Source: Deltaproteobacteria bacterium
Lineage (GTDB): Bacteria > Bdellovibrionota > FAC87 > UBA2466
Assembly (NCBI GenBank): GCA_016196825.1
Contig: JACPWY010000051.1
Span: 37,294 to 101,293, forward strand
Direction of reading: 5' to 3'
Length of the DNA: 64,000 bases
Shown: positions 44,108-53,688 of the stretch, piece by piece
Layout: each line of letters begins with the position of its first letter
Position numbering within the stretch: the first letter of the stretch is position 1
Position numbers and translations under genes: made by a program
Notes under the pieces: generated by a model
What the model was told of the DNA's origin: nothing
The model's input: only the letters and a program-made list of their open reading frames with translations
Database searches by the model: none

Positions 44108-46255
44108 ATGAACATCGATAGGCGTCGACTCGTGATCCTGGTGGCCATTTCGTTTATCGGTACCGCGCTGATGAGCGTTGTATTGATGTTTTCATATGGC
44201 GTTTGGGTCTCTCAGCAGATCAATGCACAGTTCGACCAGCTTCGGGGTAAACGCCCATCCCGGATCTATGCAGCCTGGCCGGGCTGGACGATCGGCACTC
44301 AGTTTCGGTTGAGCGAACTGGAGCGGCTCCTCACAGACTATGGCTACCAGGCGGGAGCGGGTGAGGAAATCTGCTCGTCGTGCTTCCACCTGACGGGGAC
44401 GGAGCTCACGGTTCACCGGGCGGAATCGACCATTCCTGGGGCGGCCCTCGGAGAGGAAACCTTCAAGATCCAGCTCGACGTGAGCGGGCCCTTGGCGACA
44501 GTCCAACTGATTACCGATCGCACCGGCGGAGAGGTGGTTCGCGTGGATCACCGCCCATTGCGTGTGGGTGTATTTAGCGCCGGTCGTTTGCGAACCCAAG
44601 ACTTTGTTCCGATGGCCGAGATTCCGGTCTATCTGCGGCTCGCCGTGATGGGGATTGAAGACGCCAGTTTTCTTGAGCACTCGGGCGTGAGCATGAAGGC
44701 AATTCTGCGGGCCCTGTGGCGGGATCTCACCGCTCGGCGATTCGCGCAGGGAGGGAGCACGATCACACAACAGCTGATGAAGAATCTCTTTTTTTCCCAC
44801 GAGAAGGTCATGACGCGCAAATTCAAGGAGGCCTTCTATGCCCTCCTCGCCGAATACGGTCATTCTAAGGAGGAGATTCTTGAGGCGTATCTGAACGAGG
44901 TCTATCTCGGGCAATGGAGCAGTCATGAGATTCATGGGGTGAACGAAGGGGCGCGCTACTATTTCAATACGCGGGCGGCCGATCTTTCCTTGGCCCAAAG
45001 TGCGGTTCTCGCGGCCCTCATCCAGGCTCCCAATTTTCACGATCCCAAGAGAAACCCCGAGCGATTGAAAAGCCGAAGGGATCTCGTGCTCAAGCGAATG
45101 TTTGAGTCGAATTTTATCGTCGAGGAAGAGTACCGGATGGCTGTCCTGGAGCCGCTAATCGTTTCCAATACGGACGCGGTGATTGAGGGGATCGATTACT
45201 ATCTCGAGCTTGCGCTTTCGGAGATGCCCGAGAGTCTGCGAGGTCGTCTGGACACTGGAGCGCTCACACTTCTTCTTCCAATTAACCCCCGTCTCCAACA
45301 GGAGGCCGCCGTTGCGATTCGTATCCATCTCAAAGAGCTTGAGGATCGCATCGCGAAGATGCGCAAGAAGAATCCGCCGCACGTCTCGCTCGAGGGGGCG
45401 CTGATTGCCGTGAGTGTGCCGAATTGCGAGGTTCTCGCGACTCAAGGCGGGCGAGGTTATCGGCTGAGCCCGTTCAATCGTATCCTTCAAGGCCGGCGAC
45501 AGCTGGGGTCGCTCGCCAAGCCGTTTGTTTTTTTGGCGAGTTTGTTGTCCTCCGATCCGATCAAGCCCGACACGATGCTCTCCGATAGCCCGTTCGAGTG
45601 GGAATACGATCGGCAGATCTGGAAGCCTAAAAACTATGAGAACGAATTTCTGGGCGATGTCACGGCCCGAGAGGTCCTCGAAAAATCTCTGAACGTCCCC
45701 ACCGCTCGCCTGGCGCAGATGGTGGGGGTGCCCGCTATCGTCGATACGATGAAAAAGGCGGGTGTCACATCAGATTTCATGCCCGTCCCGTCCATCGCGT
45801 TGGGGAGTGAAGAACTTTCGCCCTACGAACTGGCCGAAGCCTATCTCACGATAGCGCGCCAAGGAAAATCATGCCGGATGTCATCGGTGCTAAAGGCCTA
45901 TGATGAAAATGGAAACGAACTCTACAACCGCGAACTCATGGAGAAGGAGGTCTTTCCGAAAGATTCCACCAGCACGCTCATCGATATGATGCACGGAGTG
46001 CTCACTCATGGCACCGCCAAGTACGGCGCCGCACCCCTGGGAGAAGAGCTCAATTACTTCGCCGGCAAAACCGGCACTACTAGTGAATACCGCGACGCCT
46101 GGTTCATTGGATTCTCGCCCGACCTTCTCGTTCTCGTCTGGGTCGGCTACGATGAGCGAGAGCTGGTCGGCCTCACGGGCGCTTCGGCCGCGCTCCCCAT
46201 CTGGACGTCGTTCCTGAAGGCCGCCAAGCCGTATTATCTGCCTCGCGGCTATTAG
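44108..46255 (+). CDS. mrcB: Bifunctional penicillin-binding protein 1B-like
   Basis: This class A PBP polymerises and cross-links peptidoglycan. One N-terminal membrane segment is followed by a UB2H-like region (about 60-160), then the glycosyltransferase with GIEDASFLEHSGVSMKAILR (catalytic Glu), GGSTITQQLMKNLFF and EILEAYLNEVYLGQ. The transpeptidase has SxxK as LGSLAKPFVF, SxN as EKSLNVPTAR and KTG as GKTGTTSEYRDAWF. The 715 aa length and domain order fit PBP1B. It is divergent from the DUF507 pair. The LpoA-like lipoprotein at 19307 may activate this type of enzyme. Confidence 0.92.
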   Translation: MNIDRRRLVILVAISFIGTALMSVVLMFSYGVWVSQQINAQFDQLRGKRPSRIYAAWPGWTIGTQFRLSELERLLTDYGYQAGAGEEICSSCFHLTGTELTVHRAESTIPGAALGEETFKIQLDVSGPLATVQLITDRTGGEVVRVDHRPLRVGVFSAGRLRTQDFVPMAEIPVYLRLAVMGIEDASFLEHSGVSMKAILRALWRDLTARRFAQGGSTITQQLMKNLFFSHEKVMTRKFKEAFYALLAEYGHSKEEILEAYLNEVYLGQWSSHEIHGVNEGARYYFNTRAADLSLAQSAVLAALIQAPNFHDPKRNPERLKSRRDLVLKRMFESNFIVEEEYRMAVLEPLIVSNTDAVIEGIDYYLELALSEMPESLRGRLDTGALTLLLPINPRLQQEAAVAIRIHLKELEDRIAKMRKKNPPHVSLEGALIAVSVPNCEVLATQGGRGYRLSPFNRILQGRRQLGSLAKPFVFLASLLSSDPIKPDTMLSDSPFEWEYDRQIWKPKNYENEFLGDVTAREVLEKSLNVPTARLAQMVGVPAIVDTMKKAGVTSDFMPVPSIALGSEELSPYELAEAYLTIARQGKSCRMSSVLKAYDENGNELYNRELMEKEVFPKDSTSTLIDMMHGVLTHGTAKYGAAPLGEELNYFAGKTGTTSEYRDAWFIGFSPDLLVLVWVGYDERELVGLTGASAALPIWTSFLKAAKPYYLPRGY

Positions 46256-46265
46256 GCGCCGGCGA

Positions 46266-46625
46266 TCACATGCAACCACCGGCCGCCAACGTGCAGGGGG
46301 TGCCGTCGGCACGGGTCCCCGTACAAGACCACGCTAGAGTGGCCAGATCCTGTACCTTTGCGCAGCTTCCACCCATTCCTGGCATGGTGGGAGGTGGCGC
46401 CGTCGGGGCTTTGCAACCGTTTGAAATACCGTAGGTTTCCGCACAACCGTCGTCACTATGGCACATTGTATCATGCGTCATACTCCAGGCAGCGGAGTAC
46501 GAACTTTGATCGCAAGTGGTGCCCCCGCTGCATGCACCGCCACAATTGGGAGGGGGCATTTCGCCCCAGGCGAGGTTCGGGGCTAAATAGAAAAAAATAC
46601 TCATCACAAAAAGGATTCTCCGCAT
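46266..46625 (-). CDS. Small cysteine-rich secreted protein
   Basis: The start is ATG 46625 behind TTTGGAGG; the track's longer form has no support. The product is 119 aa with a signal peptide (SIFFYLAPNLAWG) and at least nine cysteines in the mature part (CGGACSGGTTC, CHSDDGCAETYGISNGC), separated by a PTAPPPTMPGMGG linker. The pattern suggests a disulfide-rich extracellular protein. I know no matching family. The 3' end nearly meets the PBP gene's stop. Confidence 0.6.
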   Translation of the reverse strand: MRRILFVMSIFFYLAPNLAWGEMPPPNCGGACSGGTTCDQSSYSAAWSMTHDTMCHSDDGCAETYGISNGCKAPTAPPPTMPGMGGSCAKVQDLATLAWSCTGTRADGTPCTLAAGGCM

Positions 46626-46838
46626 ACGTCCTCCAAACAGGGCAGGCCGCCCCACCGCGATTCTCACCAGAATAGCCGACAACTTTGCTGGAATTGTGCC
46701 GCTTTTGCGGCCGTGTGTGATTACCAATGTGAATGGCCTGCTTTGTCACTTGCCTGGCGTACAACGGCCGTCGAACAAAAGGCGCGGCTTTACTTTGCAT
46801 AGTCATTTACCACATATAGAGGCCTGAGGAGGTTCCCG

Positions 46839-47477
46839 ATGTTTCACCTTTATGGAGCTAAGGCGCCTTGGCCGTTTTTGCAGGGTTTGATTCGCGACAA
46901 TCGCCCCGTCTCTTTTTTCGAAGAAACGGGATTGCCCTACGAGCGCATCTCCCTTGATCCCATGAAAGGGGAGAACCGCAGTGACGAGTACACCAAGCTC
47001 AATCGGTTTCAGAAGGTTCCGACGCTCGAGCACGATGGCTTTGTGCTGACTCAAAGCGCGGCCATTCTCCATTACCTAGCCTCCTCGACAGGGAAGCTTT
47101 ACCCCACCGAAGCCAAGGAACAGGCGAAGCATCTGGAGTGGATGTTTTTTGCAATGACCGATGTCGAACCCCACTCGGTTCAGATTGCCGCTCTTATTCC
47201 GATGACCGATGAGGCTGATCTTGAGCATGCGAAATGGATGGTCAAACGCGCGGAGAAGATCATAAGCCGAGCGCTCAATTATCTCGAGGTCGAGCTGGCG
47301 GGGAAACAATTCCTGATGGGTGACACCTTCTACGCCGCTGATATTTTACTTGGCTGCTGCCTCTATCCGATCCGCGCACACCAGCTCGTCGCGGAGAGGC
47401 CCAACATTCGCACCCTCCTCGGACGCTACGTGGATCGCCCCGCATTTCAGAGGATGTTGAAGATTAACGGCACGTGA
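46839..47477 (+). CDS. Glutathione S-transferase family protein
   Basis: The 212 aa product has the thioredoxin-like N-terminal domain with KVPTLEHDGFVLTQSAAIL (cis-Pro and the Glu/Ser glutathione-binding site, here Gln-Ser) and the all-helical C-terminal domain with LMGDTFYAADILLGCCLYPI (the N-capping box and hydrophobic staple). Cytosolic GSTs conjugate glutathione or act in detoxification; the substrate is unknown. The start ATG 46839 is preceded by GAGGAGG. Confidence 0.85.
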   Translation: MFHLYGAKAPWPFLQGLIRDNRPVSFFEETGLPYERISLDPMKGENRSDEYTKLNRFQKVPTLEHDGFVLTQSAAILHYLASSTGKLYPTEAKEQAKHLEWMFFAMTDVEPHSVQIAALIPMTDEADLEHAKWMVKRAEKIISRALNYLEVELAGKQFLMGDTFYAADILLGCCLYPIRAHQLVAERPNIRTLLGRYVDRPAFQRMLKINGT

Positions 47478-47687
47478 GACGCACTCCCCGATCAATTTTT
47501 CGTTGCCGATCTCTTTCTTCGCCAGTTGGCGGAGAAGTTTGTCAGAGGTGAGAAACGTGTCGGCCAATTGAGCACGCCCCAACCAATTGTGAGGGCCTCA
47601 ACACAATCCACATTTTTACACTGACTAATGAGCTTTAGTTTTTGACGTAACAGGTCGATCCCCCTACGGAGATTCCCGGAGGTACCA

Positions 47688-48662
47688 ATGTTGAAAATCA
47701 GCCTGGCGCCCTTGTTCGTGTGTGCGTTCGCTTTGAGCGCAGAGGGTCCCCCAAAGAAAAATGACGGCGCCCACGCCGAGACAACAAAAACAGAGAAGGC
47801 TGAGGAGGGGCGCGACTCCCGTTTGCGACGATGCCTTCGCGCTCGGAGCATAGGCTCCCAGTATCCATCAGACCTCGAAAAACTCGGTACGCACCTTGTG
47901 GAAGGCTACGACCTCAAACTCAAGGAGAACGATCCTCCACAATACTGGTTGATCAATCCGCAGGGATTTTTCAAACTGGCCCCGCCCTACCCCAAACAAC
48001 GTCCCGTGCGCCTGAGTATTCAGTTTGGAACCAAGGTGCTCGAGCGAGTCTTATACACTGACCCGAACGGACACGACCGACTGAAAACACTTAGCGAAAT
48101 GGAAAAAGCGCCGAATGTAAAGATCGAGGCCCTGCCAAAAGGGTTGCAAGAGGCGGAAGCGGTGTTCCGCCCTCTTGTGGAGGCCCAATTCCAGTCGGAG
48201 TATCAGCGCACAGCGGACTCGATTCGGAAATCGATTCTGTGCACCGAACGAAGGCAAGTTCTCGACGTCAAAAGAAGGATGCACCGCCTCCTGAAGATTG
48301 ACGATGGTAATAAGTGGAATTGGGATTGCGACTCGTTGTTGGAGGGAAAGAGCGAGTATGGAAAAACGAAATTCCCCTCTCTCGACGCCAAAGGAACCGC
48401 TCGCCTCAAGGACCTCCAAAACGAGCTTAGAGAGCTACTGAAAGTTGAATTGAATGAGGAGGAGATGAAATTCTACAACAAAAGAGCCACTCTGGTTCGC
48501 TCGGCCTATTCAAAGAGCCATGCAAAAAACCTCTTGAATCCACACGAGGCCTGCCGCGAATTCTTATCGGAACACACCAACAAGATGCTCGATGCTTTCT
48601 GGAATCGATTCACTCCTGAAGAGCAGATCGCCATTGATCCCGATGGAAAACTACCAGAGTGA
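47688..48662 (+). CDS. Secreted protein, unknown
   Basis: The 324 aa product has a signal peptide (LFVCAFALSAEG), a Lys/Glu-rich linker, a beta-rich part (YWLINPQGFFKLAPPYPKQR) and a charged helical C-terminal half with spaced cysteines. It resembles no family I know. The start ATG 47688 has CCGGAGG upstream. The preceding 210 bp gap is described as a possible remnant in the findings. Confidence 0.55.
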   Translation: MLKISLAPLFVCAFALSAEGPPKKNDGAHAETTKTEKAEEGRDSRLRRCLRARSIGSQYPSDLEKLGTHLVEGYDLKLKENDPPQYWLINPQGFFKLAPPYPKQRPVRLSIQFGTKVLERVLYTDPNGHDRLKTLSEMEKAPNVKIEALPKGLQEAEAVFRPLVEAQFQSEYQRTADSIRKSILCTERRQVLDVKRRMHRLLKIDDGNKWNWDCDSLLEGKSEYGKTKFPSLDAKGTARLKDLQNELRELLKVELNEEEMKFYNKRATLVRSAYSKSHAKNLLNPHEACREFLSEHTNKMLDAFWNRFTPEEQIAIDPDGKLPE

Positions 48663-48758
48663 TCGGACCGCTACCCCGCCCTGGCCGAAATTCAGTTTCC
48701 GCGAGCTGGGCTGCCTGGTTTTGTCTTAAGACATATTGATTGTTAGACTCGCATCACT

Positions 48759-49205
48759 TTGAAAATCGTGGAATTATCCAAATCTCCAGTATTCCTCAAC
48801 ACGATCGTGGATTGGAATCTAATGGAGTGGCCTGAGCCTAAACGGAGTCGCGAGGACGTGATAGTGCGGATTTTCGGGGCCGGAAAGGAAGACCAGTTGC
48901 CGCAAACGTTGGTTCTCCACGAAGAGGCAGGTCCGATCGGCTATTCGACGATCCTTCTTTATGAAAAGGGACGTTCCTCTGGCCAAATCCACTGGATAGA
49001 TGCCGTCTACGTAAAGCCGGAAAAACGAAAAAGGGGACTATGGACAAAGCTCATCCTTGCCGCTGAAGGGAAGGCGAAGGCATTGGGAGCCTCGGAGGTT
49101 TTCGCCCTCACAGATATTCCCATCCTCTATCAAAAACTCAGCTGGACCATCTGCGAAACTCGAACTGGAACCGCCTCCGGTTCAGTCATGTCGAAGAAAC
49201 TTTAA
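48759..49205 (+). CDS. GNAT-family acetyltransferase-like protein
   Basis: The 148 aa product has the GNAT core: a strand pair TLVLHEEAGPIGYSTILLYE, then IDAVYVKPEKRKRGLWTKLI, where the acetyl-CoA pyrophosphate loop is normally R/Q-x-x-G-x-G/A and here is RKRGLWT, followed by KALGASEVFALT. GNAT enzymes acetylate amines from acetyl-CoA; the substrate is not predictable. The start is TTG 48759 without a clear Shine-Dalgarno. Confidence 0.7.
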   Translation: MKIVELSKSPVFLNTIVDWNLMEWPEPKRSREDVIVRIFGAGKEDQLPQTLVLHEEAGPIGYSTILLYEKGRSSGQIHWIDAVYVKPEKRKRGLWTKLILAAEGKAKALGASEVFALTDIPILYQKLSWTICETRTGTASGSVMSKKL

Positions 49206-49235
49206 GAGCGTTCGCCCAATAAGATAAACCCAACG

Positions 49236-49838
49236 CTACTGCGTGAGGTAGCTTCTCATCATGCGGGTGAGCTGAGCTTTTAGCTCTTCGTCTGACATCA
49301 CGGGTTTATCAATGATGGAATGGATCTGGATGATACCCATGAAGGCGTGCACGCAGAGGAAGATCTTTTTTTGCGCGGTTTCACGATCGATGTGATTTTT
49401 TTCCACGAGAAGCTGCGCGAGGAGATCGATAGACTTTCCGCGGGCTACAATGATTTCTCCCATCTGATCGAGACGTGGGGCCTGCATAAAGAGTTCTTTC
49501 ATCAGCCCTTTCTTGCTTATGAAGAGGCAGAAGGTTCTGTCGACTAGCGTCTCTACGATCTCTTCGAAACTTTTCTCGCGCTCCTGCATGAGCAGCGCGG
49601 TGACCTCAGCGAGATGTGCCCCCAATTCGCGCTCAATAAGACTCGCGAAGATCGCTTCTTTGCCCGAAAAATATTGGTACAGCGATCCAATGCTAACCCC
49701 GGCCTTCTCAGCGATTTTGTTTGTAGTTGCGCCGGTGTAGCCAAGGGCGGGCAAAATGCGAGCAGCTGACTCCAAGATCGTGTTGAAGAGCGTTCTGGAT
49801 CGGTCTTGTGTGGGGATTTTCTTGGCTTTTTCGATCAT
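49236..49838 (-). CDS. TetR-family repressor
   Basis: The start is ATG 49838 (MIEKAKKIPT) with GGGAG 6 nt upstream, giving 200 aa. The N-terminal helix-turn-helix is typical (ILESAARILPALGYTGATTN followed by KIAEKAGVSIGSLYQYFSGK), and the C-terminal helices form the ligand domain. It is divergent from coq4, and the short gap contains an inverted repeat. It therefore probably controls both genes. Confidence 0.85.
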   Translation of the reverse strand: MIEKAKKIPTQDRSRTLFNTILESAARILPALGYTGATTNKIAEKAGVSIGSLYQYFSGKEAIFASLIERELGAHLAEVTALLMQEREKSFEEIVETLVDRTFCLFISKKGLMKELFMQAPRLDQMGEIIVARGKSIDLLAQLLVEKNHIDRETAQKKIFLCVHAFMGIIQIHSIIDKPVMSDEELKAQLTRMMRSYLTQ

Positions 49839-49862
49839 CCTTCGCTCCCGAATGCGAGTAGC

Positions 49863-49875
49863 GGCTCTGTGAGCC
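49863..49875. promoter_or_regulatory. Inverted repeat in tetR-coq4 gap
   Basis: GGCTC-TGT-GAGCC lies in the 70 bp between the divergent tetR and coq4 genes, the usual place for a TetR-family operator. The arms are short (5 bp), so the call is tentative. Confidence 0.4.
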
Positions 49876-49908
49876 AATGCCTATAGTGATTACAGGATGG
49901 AGGCAAAA

Positions 49909-50607
49909 ATGACCAACGCAATTGCAAAGTTGAAATTTGGCAAAGCCTTTTTGACGCTAATCAAGAATCCCAAGAAGACGGATAGCATCTTTGATATGGC
50001 CGATTATTTCATGGGGAAGAGGCTCGACTCCTCGGCGCTGGAAAAGCAGCTCAATATTCGACAAGAGTTTCGGCGGCTGTATGAAGAGCGATACCTGCCA
50101 GAAGTGAATGTTGTAGAGCTGGGGACGCTACCAGAGGGAACACTTGGGCGTGAGTTTGCTGATCACATGAAGCGTAACAACCTGGCTGTGGATTTTTACC
50201 GCAAGATTGAGGCAACGAATCTCATCAAGTATCTTTCGCTCAGAATGCGACAGACGCATGATATCTGGCACGTCGTGACGGGTTTCGACACTTCGCTGGC
50301 CGGTGAGCTCGGGCTCCAGGCCTTCAACTTCGCACAGATCCGATCCGGCCTTGGTGTTCTCATCATCGCTGGAGGACTTCTCCACATTCTGCGGTACGAC
50401 CCACAGAAAATGCCAGAGGTCTTCGACGCAATCGTTGAGGGCTACCTCAGCGGCAAAAAATCGGCATATCTCCCCGCGTTCAAACTCGAAGAAAACTGGA
50501 ACACTCCACTCTCCGACCTGCGTAGCCAACTGAACATTTCTTCCAGTAAGTCATGGCTGGCCGAAACAGACCAGAACCATTTCCAGAGGAAATCACGATC
50601 TAAGTAA
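49909..50607 (+). CDS. coq4: Coq4-family protein
   Basis: The product has the Coq4 core: RMRQTHDIWHVVTGFDTSLA, where HDxxH binds metal, followed by GELGLQAFNFAQ. Coq4 is needed in ubiquinone biosynthesis and has been linked to C1 decarboxylation and hydroxylation of the ring in eukaryotes; bacterial homologues are less studied. The start ATG 49909 has GGAGG 6 nt upstream, and the track's 49897 start includes that site. No other ubiquinone gene is nearby. The divergent TetR suggests inducible expression. Confidence 0.85.
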   Translation: MTNAIAKLKFGKAFLTLIKNPKKTDSIFDMADYFMGKRLDSSALEKQLNIRQEFRRLYEERYLPEVNVVELGTLPEGTLGREFADHMKRNNLAVDFYRKIEATNLIKYLSLRMRQTHDIWHVVTGFDTSLAGELGLQAFNFAQIRSGLGVLIIAGGLLHILRYDPQKMPEVFDAIVEGYLSGKKSAYLPAFKLEENWNTPLSDLRSQLNISSSKSWLAETDQNHFQRKSRSK

Positions 50608-50739
50608 GAAGAGTGCTGGGCGATGTTCTGTCGGCGAAAGAATGGCCCCGGCGCGAGGGCCAGGCCCTTTGTCCGTTATCCCATTGCCAACCTGAATCCT
50701 CGGCTCATGATCTTGACTCATCATTAACGAGGAGCATCC

Positions 50740-51198
50740 ATGCAAAGAGTCGTCTTAATTGCCGTTGGGTTTTTGGCCGTTCCCCTCTTCGCGAAAACCT
50801 ATGAATGTCAGGTCTCGCGCGAGGACTTCATCGATCTCATCGACAAGACCCACATCGTCCAAACCCAACTCGGAGCATTCACGTTCGATTCCGACAATAA
50901 GAAACCAACCCCATTTTTTGTAATCAATACCAATATTGAAAAAGCCGCTATCTTCTGCTTGGGTAACTCCGGGTGCACGGGTGGACCCGCAACCTGGGTG
51001 AGCTGTTCCTACTTTGGCGACTCTAGTTCCACGCAGGCCGCCCTCGATCAGCTTGAGGCCGGTGGGTGCCTGGAACGATGGTACCGGATCCGACCGGTAA
51101 ACAGTGCCAGCGCCGATGTTGGTGCGAATCACATTGCTCTTGAAGCGCTGCACGACTCGCGCGCCGCTTACGTTGTGGCCTGCAGGGCCAAGGGATAA
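50740..51198 (+). CDS. Small secreted protein, unknown
   Basis: The 152 aa product has a signal peptide (GFLAVPLFAKTYE) and five or more cysteines, including FCLGNSGCTGGP and VSCSYFG, fitting a folded, disulfide-bonded exported protein. No domain is recognised. The ATG follows GAGGAGC. It stands alone in its direction, with 220 bp before the next gene; that gap shows no convincing feature. Confidence 0.55.
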   Translation: MQRVVLIAVGFLAVPLFAKTYECQVSREDFIDLIDKTHIVQTQLGAFTFDSDNKKPTPFFVINTNIEKAAIFCLGNSGCTGGPATWVSCSYFGDSSSTQAALDQLEAGGCLERWYRIRPVNSASADVGANHIALEALHDSRAAYVVACRAKG

Positions 51199-51420
51199 TC
51201 ACCTCAAAACCCAATCGGCAAAGGGACGCAAACCACATAGGTTAGGTAAAGAAGCCCCCATGGGCAGACCTGATATTCGACTCAGGACACTAGGAATGCC
51301 CGAGCTCCCGCGCGCTCCCGATCGTTTGCAGAATGAGTAAACGAAATGATTTCTCCTCCACTTGCTCCGAAATTCCACGTGGGTTATTGGCAGTGGTGAA
51401 TTAGATGATGGAGGCGAAAA

Positions 51421-52794
51421 ATGATGAATTCGGTGCGACAGAGTGTGCTTTTTCTATTGTTGATCTCAATCTCCGGTGTGGCCGACTCTTGTGACGACTT
51501 CAACAAGCTTTCCGGCCCAGAGAAGGTAACTTACATCCAACAAAGACAGGTAGATTCGGTTTTAACAAGGTGGTCCATGGTCCATGGGGGTGGAGGCGAT
51601 TACGATTGGTCTGGAATCGCTATCGCAAGCGGAGGCGGTGCGCGTGGGTCTGAGCACCTGAAATTTCGCTATGTCGAGGATTCATTGGGCAGTTGGGTTC
51701 TGGGTTTTTTTCGCAGAGCGCACGCCGATGTTCAGGCACTTAAAGCTACGGCAAAGTTTTTGTCACCGGACATCAGCGAGACAAAGGGTTTTCGAAGTCT
51801 CAAGCCAACCTTTACTAGAAATTGTGAGTTCTTAGAGAAGCCGGAGGTCAAAAAGGTGCACGCCCTCGGTGCTCTTTCTTGGGCTCGGATGGTTCTGTAC
51901 CCAAAACTCCGAGTTTTAGGGAAAGAAGATGTCGTTGTCGGCGAGATTGCGAATCCGTGGACAGGACTCCTGAATCCAGAAAAGAGTCCGATCACTCCGC
52001 TCTTTCTTCGATTTTCGATCGCCAACCCGATTGCAGACACGGTTTCGATCCCGACGCCGAAGGGGCGCAAGTCACTCGCGCTCGAGTTTATTCCTGGCGT
52101 CGGGATGAAGTTTATTATCCATCGACGTCGGAGCGTCGATCTCGTGGCGATGGATTCCTTGGCCGGTCAGGGCAAGAACCAGAACTTTTTTGCATACGAG
52201 TTTTCCCCTGATTTCTCGGCGCGCGCCCCAGAGGCGTATAACACTGCCGCCGGACGGGCGAAGGAAGAGATTCTAAAACGGTACAAGATGAATCCTACCA
52301 ATCACCATGTGATGGGCCTTGTGGGAAAACGTTTTGCCGAGGTGATCCCGCTCATCACGAAATTGAAAGGCCCAATCGACCCCCACTCCAATGTGGGACC
52401 GCACCCCTTCATCATGTCCATTGCCGAACTGGCAGCGGTAGATGTGGGCGGGGATGGGGTGCCGGTGGAGGATCAACGACGCCCCTGGCGCTTGGTCTTC
52501 AAACCGAAGGTGAAGACTCATAACACGGATGACCGAGCTAAACTGGTGGATTCCACCCCTTATACGCCGGGCAAACATCACACGGACTTCCGCTACAAGC
52601 TCGCCCATTTCGTACCTGGCGACACAGTTTTCGAGGTGATTGGGGAGACGAAAGCCGGGCAGCGGTACGCGCTGGGAGAAATTGTGCTTGAGACCCCCGT
52701 GGCAATGAGCGATTTCGCCGATCAACTGGTTTTTGTCCAACACCAGTTGGAGATGGGGCGTATCTCTGGGCAGACGATCGTCGATCCTCGGTAG
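51421..52794 (+). CDS. Large secreted protein, unknown
   Basis: The 457 aa product has a signal peptide (LLLISISGVADS). The mature domain appears to be one compact fold with PTPKGRKSLALEFIPGVGMK, MDSLAGQGKNQNFFAYEFSP, NVGPHPFIMSIAEL and RRPWRLVFKPK. These ordered motifs look conserved, but I cannot name a family with confidence. The start ATG 51421 is preceded by GGAGG 7 nt upstream. It ends 16 bp before the palindrome that precedes the second TIGR02147 gene. Confidence 0.6.
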   Translation: MMNSVRQSVLFLLLISISGVADSCDDFNKLSGPEKVTYIQQRQVDSVLTRWSMVHGGGGDYDWSGIAIASGGGARGSEHLKFRYVEDSLGSWVLGFFRRAHADVQALKATAKFLSPDISETKGFRSLKPTFTRNCEFLEKPEVKKVHALGALSWARMVLYPKLRVLGKEDVVVGEIANPWTGLLNPEKSPITPLFLRFSIANPIADTVSIPTPKGRKSLALEFIPGVGMKFIIHRRRSVDLVAMDSLAGQGKNQNFFAYEFSPDFSARAPEAYNTAAGRAKEEILKRYKMNPTNHHVMGLVGKRFAEVIPLITKLKGPIDPHSNVGPHPFIMSIAELAAVDVGGDGVPVEDQRRPWRLVFKPKVKTHNTDDRAKLVDSTPYTPGKHHTDFRYKLAHFVPGDTVFEVIGETKAGQRYALGEIVLETPVAMSDFADQLVFVQHQLEMGRISGQTIVDPR

Positions 52795-52810
52795 GGTGAT
52801 TGCTGCCATG

Positions 52811-52827
52811 GTAAACGCATTGTTTAC
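52811..52827. promoter_or_regulatory. Inverted repeat GTAAAC-N5-GTTTAC
   Basis: GTAAAC-GCATT-GTTTAC lies 64 bp before the TIGR02147 gene at 52891. The place matches that of palindrome D before the first regulator, but the half-site differs (GTAAAC rather than GAAACC), as expected if each regulator has its own operator. Confidence 0.45.
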
Positions 52828-52890
52828 AACGTCTTGATCCGAGAGTGGGCTCGGTGTTAGTAACGACCCCATCAAGGAAAGAGACCATCG

Positions 52891-53688
52891 ATGAGCCCAG
52901 CGGAAAAAAAACGCTCATATTTTCGGCAGTCTGAGACCCAGGAGTTCATTCGGGGGTTTCTCCTCAACGAGCTTCTCAAGAGGTGTAAGACCAACCCTAG
53001 ATACTCCTTGCGATCCTTCGCGAAGCGAATCGGTATGAGCCCGGGAATGCTTAGCCAAGTGCTCAAATCGAAGAGAAACCTCTCAGAAAAGCTCGCTCAA
53101 AGGGTGAGTAGATCCTTGGACTTCAAGCTGCCCCTTGGGGCGGCAGAATCGCTTCAGTTTAATCGACTTTTGGGTGACCATTTTAGGGTCATCACCGACT
53201 GGTACAACTTCGCCATCCTTGAACTCCTGAGCATCAAGGGCACGGATGCCGATCCGAAAGCTATCGCCAAGACTCTGCACATTTCTCCCGCTGAGGCCCA
53301 GACTGCGATAGCCTGTTTGGCGCGCTTGGGTCTGATTGAGCAGACGAAAGAGGGGAGTTGGCACAATGTCTCCGGTCACAACACAGTACTGGACGACGAG
53401 AGTGTTGCTGACGCACGTAGGCTGCAACAGATCCAGATTCTAAAGAAAGCACTGGAGGCTTTGGAAAATGTTCCTATCGCCCATCGGGACCAATCATCGA
53501 TGATCCTAGCCGTCGATAGAAAGCTGCTTCCGGAGGCTCGGCGGCGCCTCACGAAAATGCGACGGGAGCTGACCCAGTTTCTCCAGAGTCAGGGAGAAAC
53601 GAACGATGTCTATTGCCTGTCTTTCTCCTATTTTCCACTCACGACTCTTTTCGAGGCGGAGGAGCCCAATGCTAGAAAACACCATTAG
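52891..53688 (+). CDS. TIGR02147-family transcriptional regulator
   Basis: The 265 aa protein aligns by eye with the regulator at 10411: RYSLRSFAKRIGMSPGMLSQ then VLKSKRNLSEKLAQRV (helix-turn-helix), DWYNFAILELLSIKGTD, LHISPAEAQTAIACLARLGL and a C-terminal helical part (KLLPEARRRLTKMRRELTQF). ATG 52891 has AAGGAAAGAG upstream. The following secreted-protein gene starts inside its 3' end (20 bp overlap), so regulator and partner are coupled, as in the first locus. Confidence 0.85.
   Translation: MSPAEKKRSYFRQSETQEFIRGFLLNELLKRCKTNPRYSLRSFAKRIGMSPGMLSQVLKSKRNLSEKLAQRVSRSLDFKLPLGAAESLQFNRLLGDHFRVITDWYNFAILELLSIKGTDADPKAIAKTLHISPAEAQTAIACLARLGLIEQTKEGSWHNVSGHNTVLDDESVADARRLQQIQILKKALEALENVPIAHRDQSSMILAVDRKLLPEARRRLTKMRRELTQFLQSQGETNDVYCLSFSYFPLTTLFEAEEPNARKHH

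Noticed and set aside
44192-45040. 282 aa minus-strand ORF
   Set aside because: Opposite-strand shadow of the class A PBP gene.
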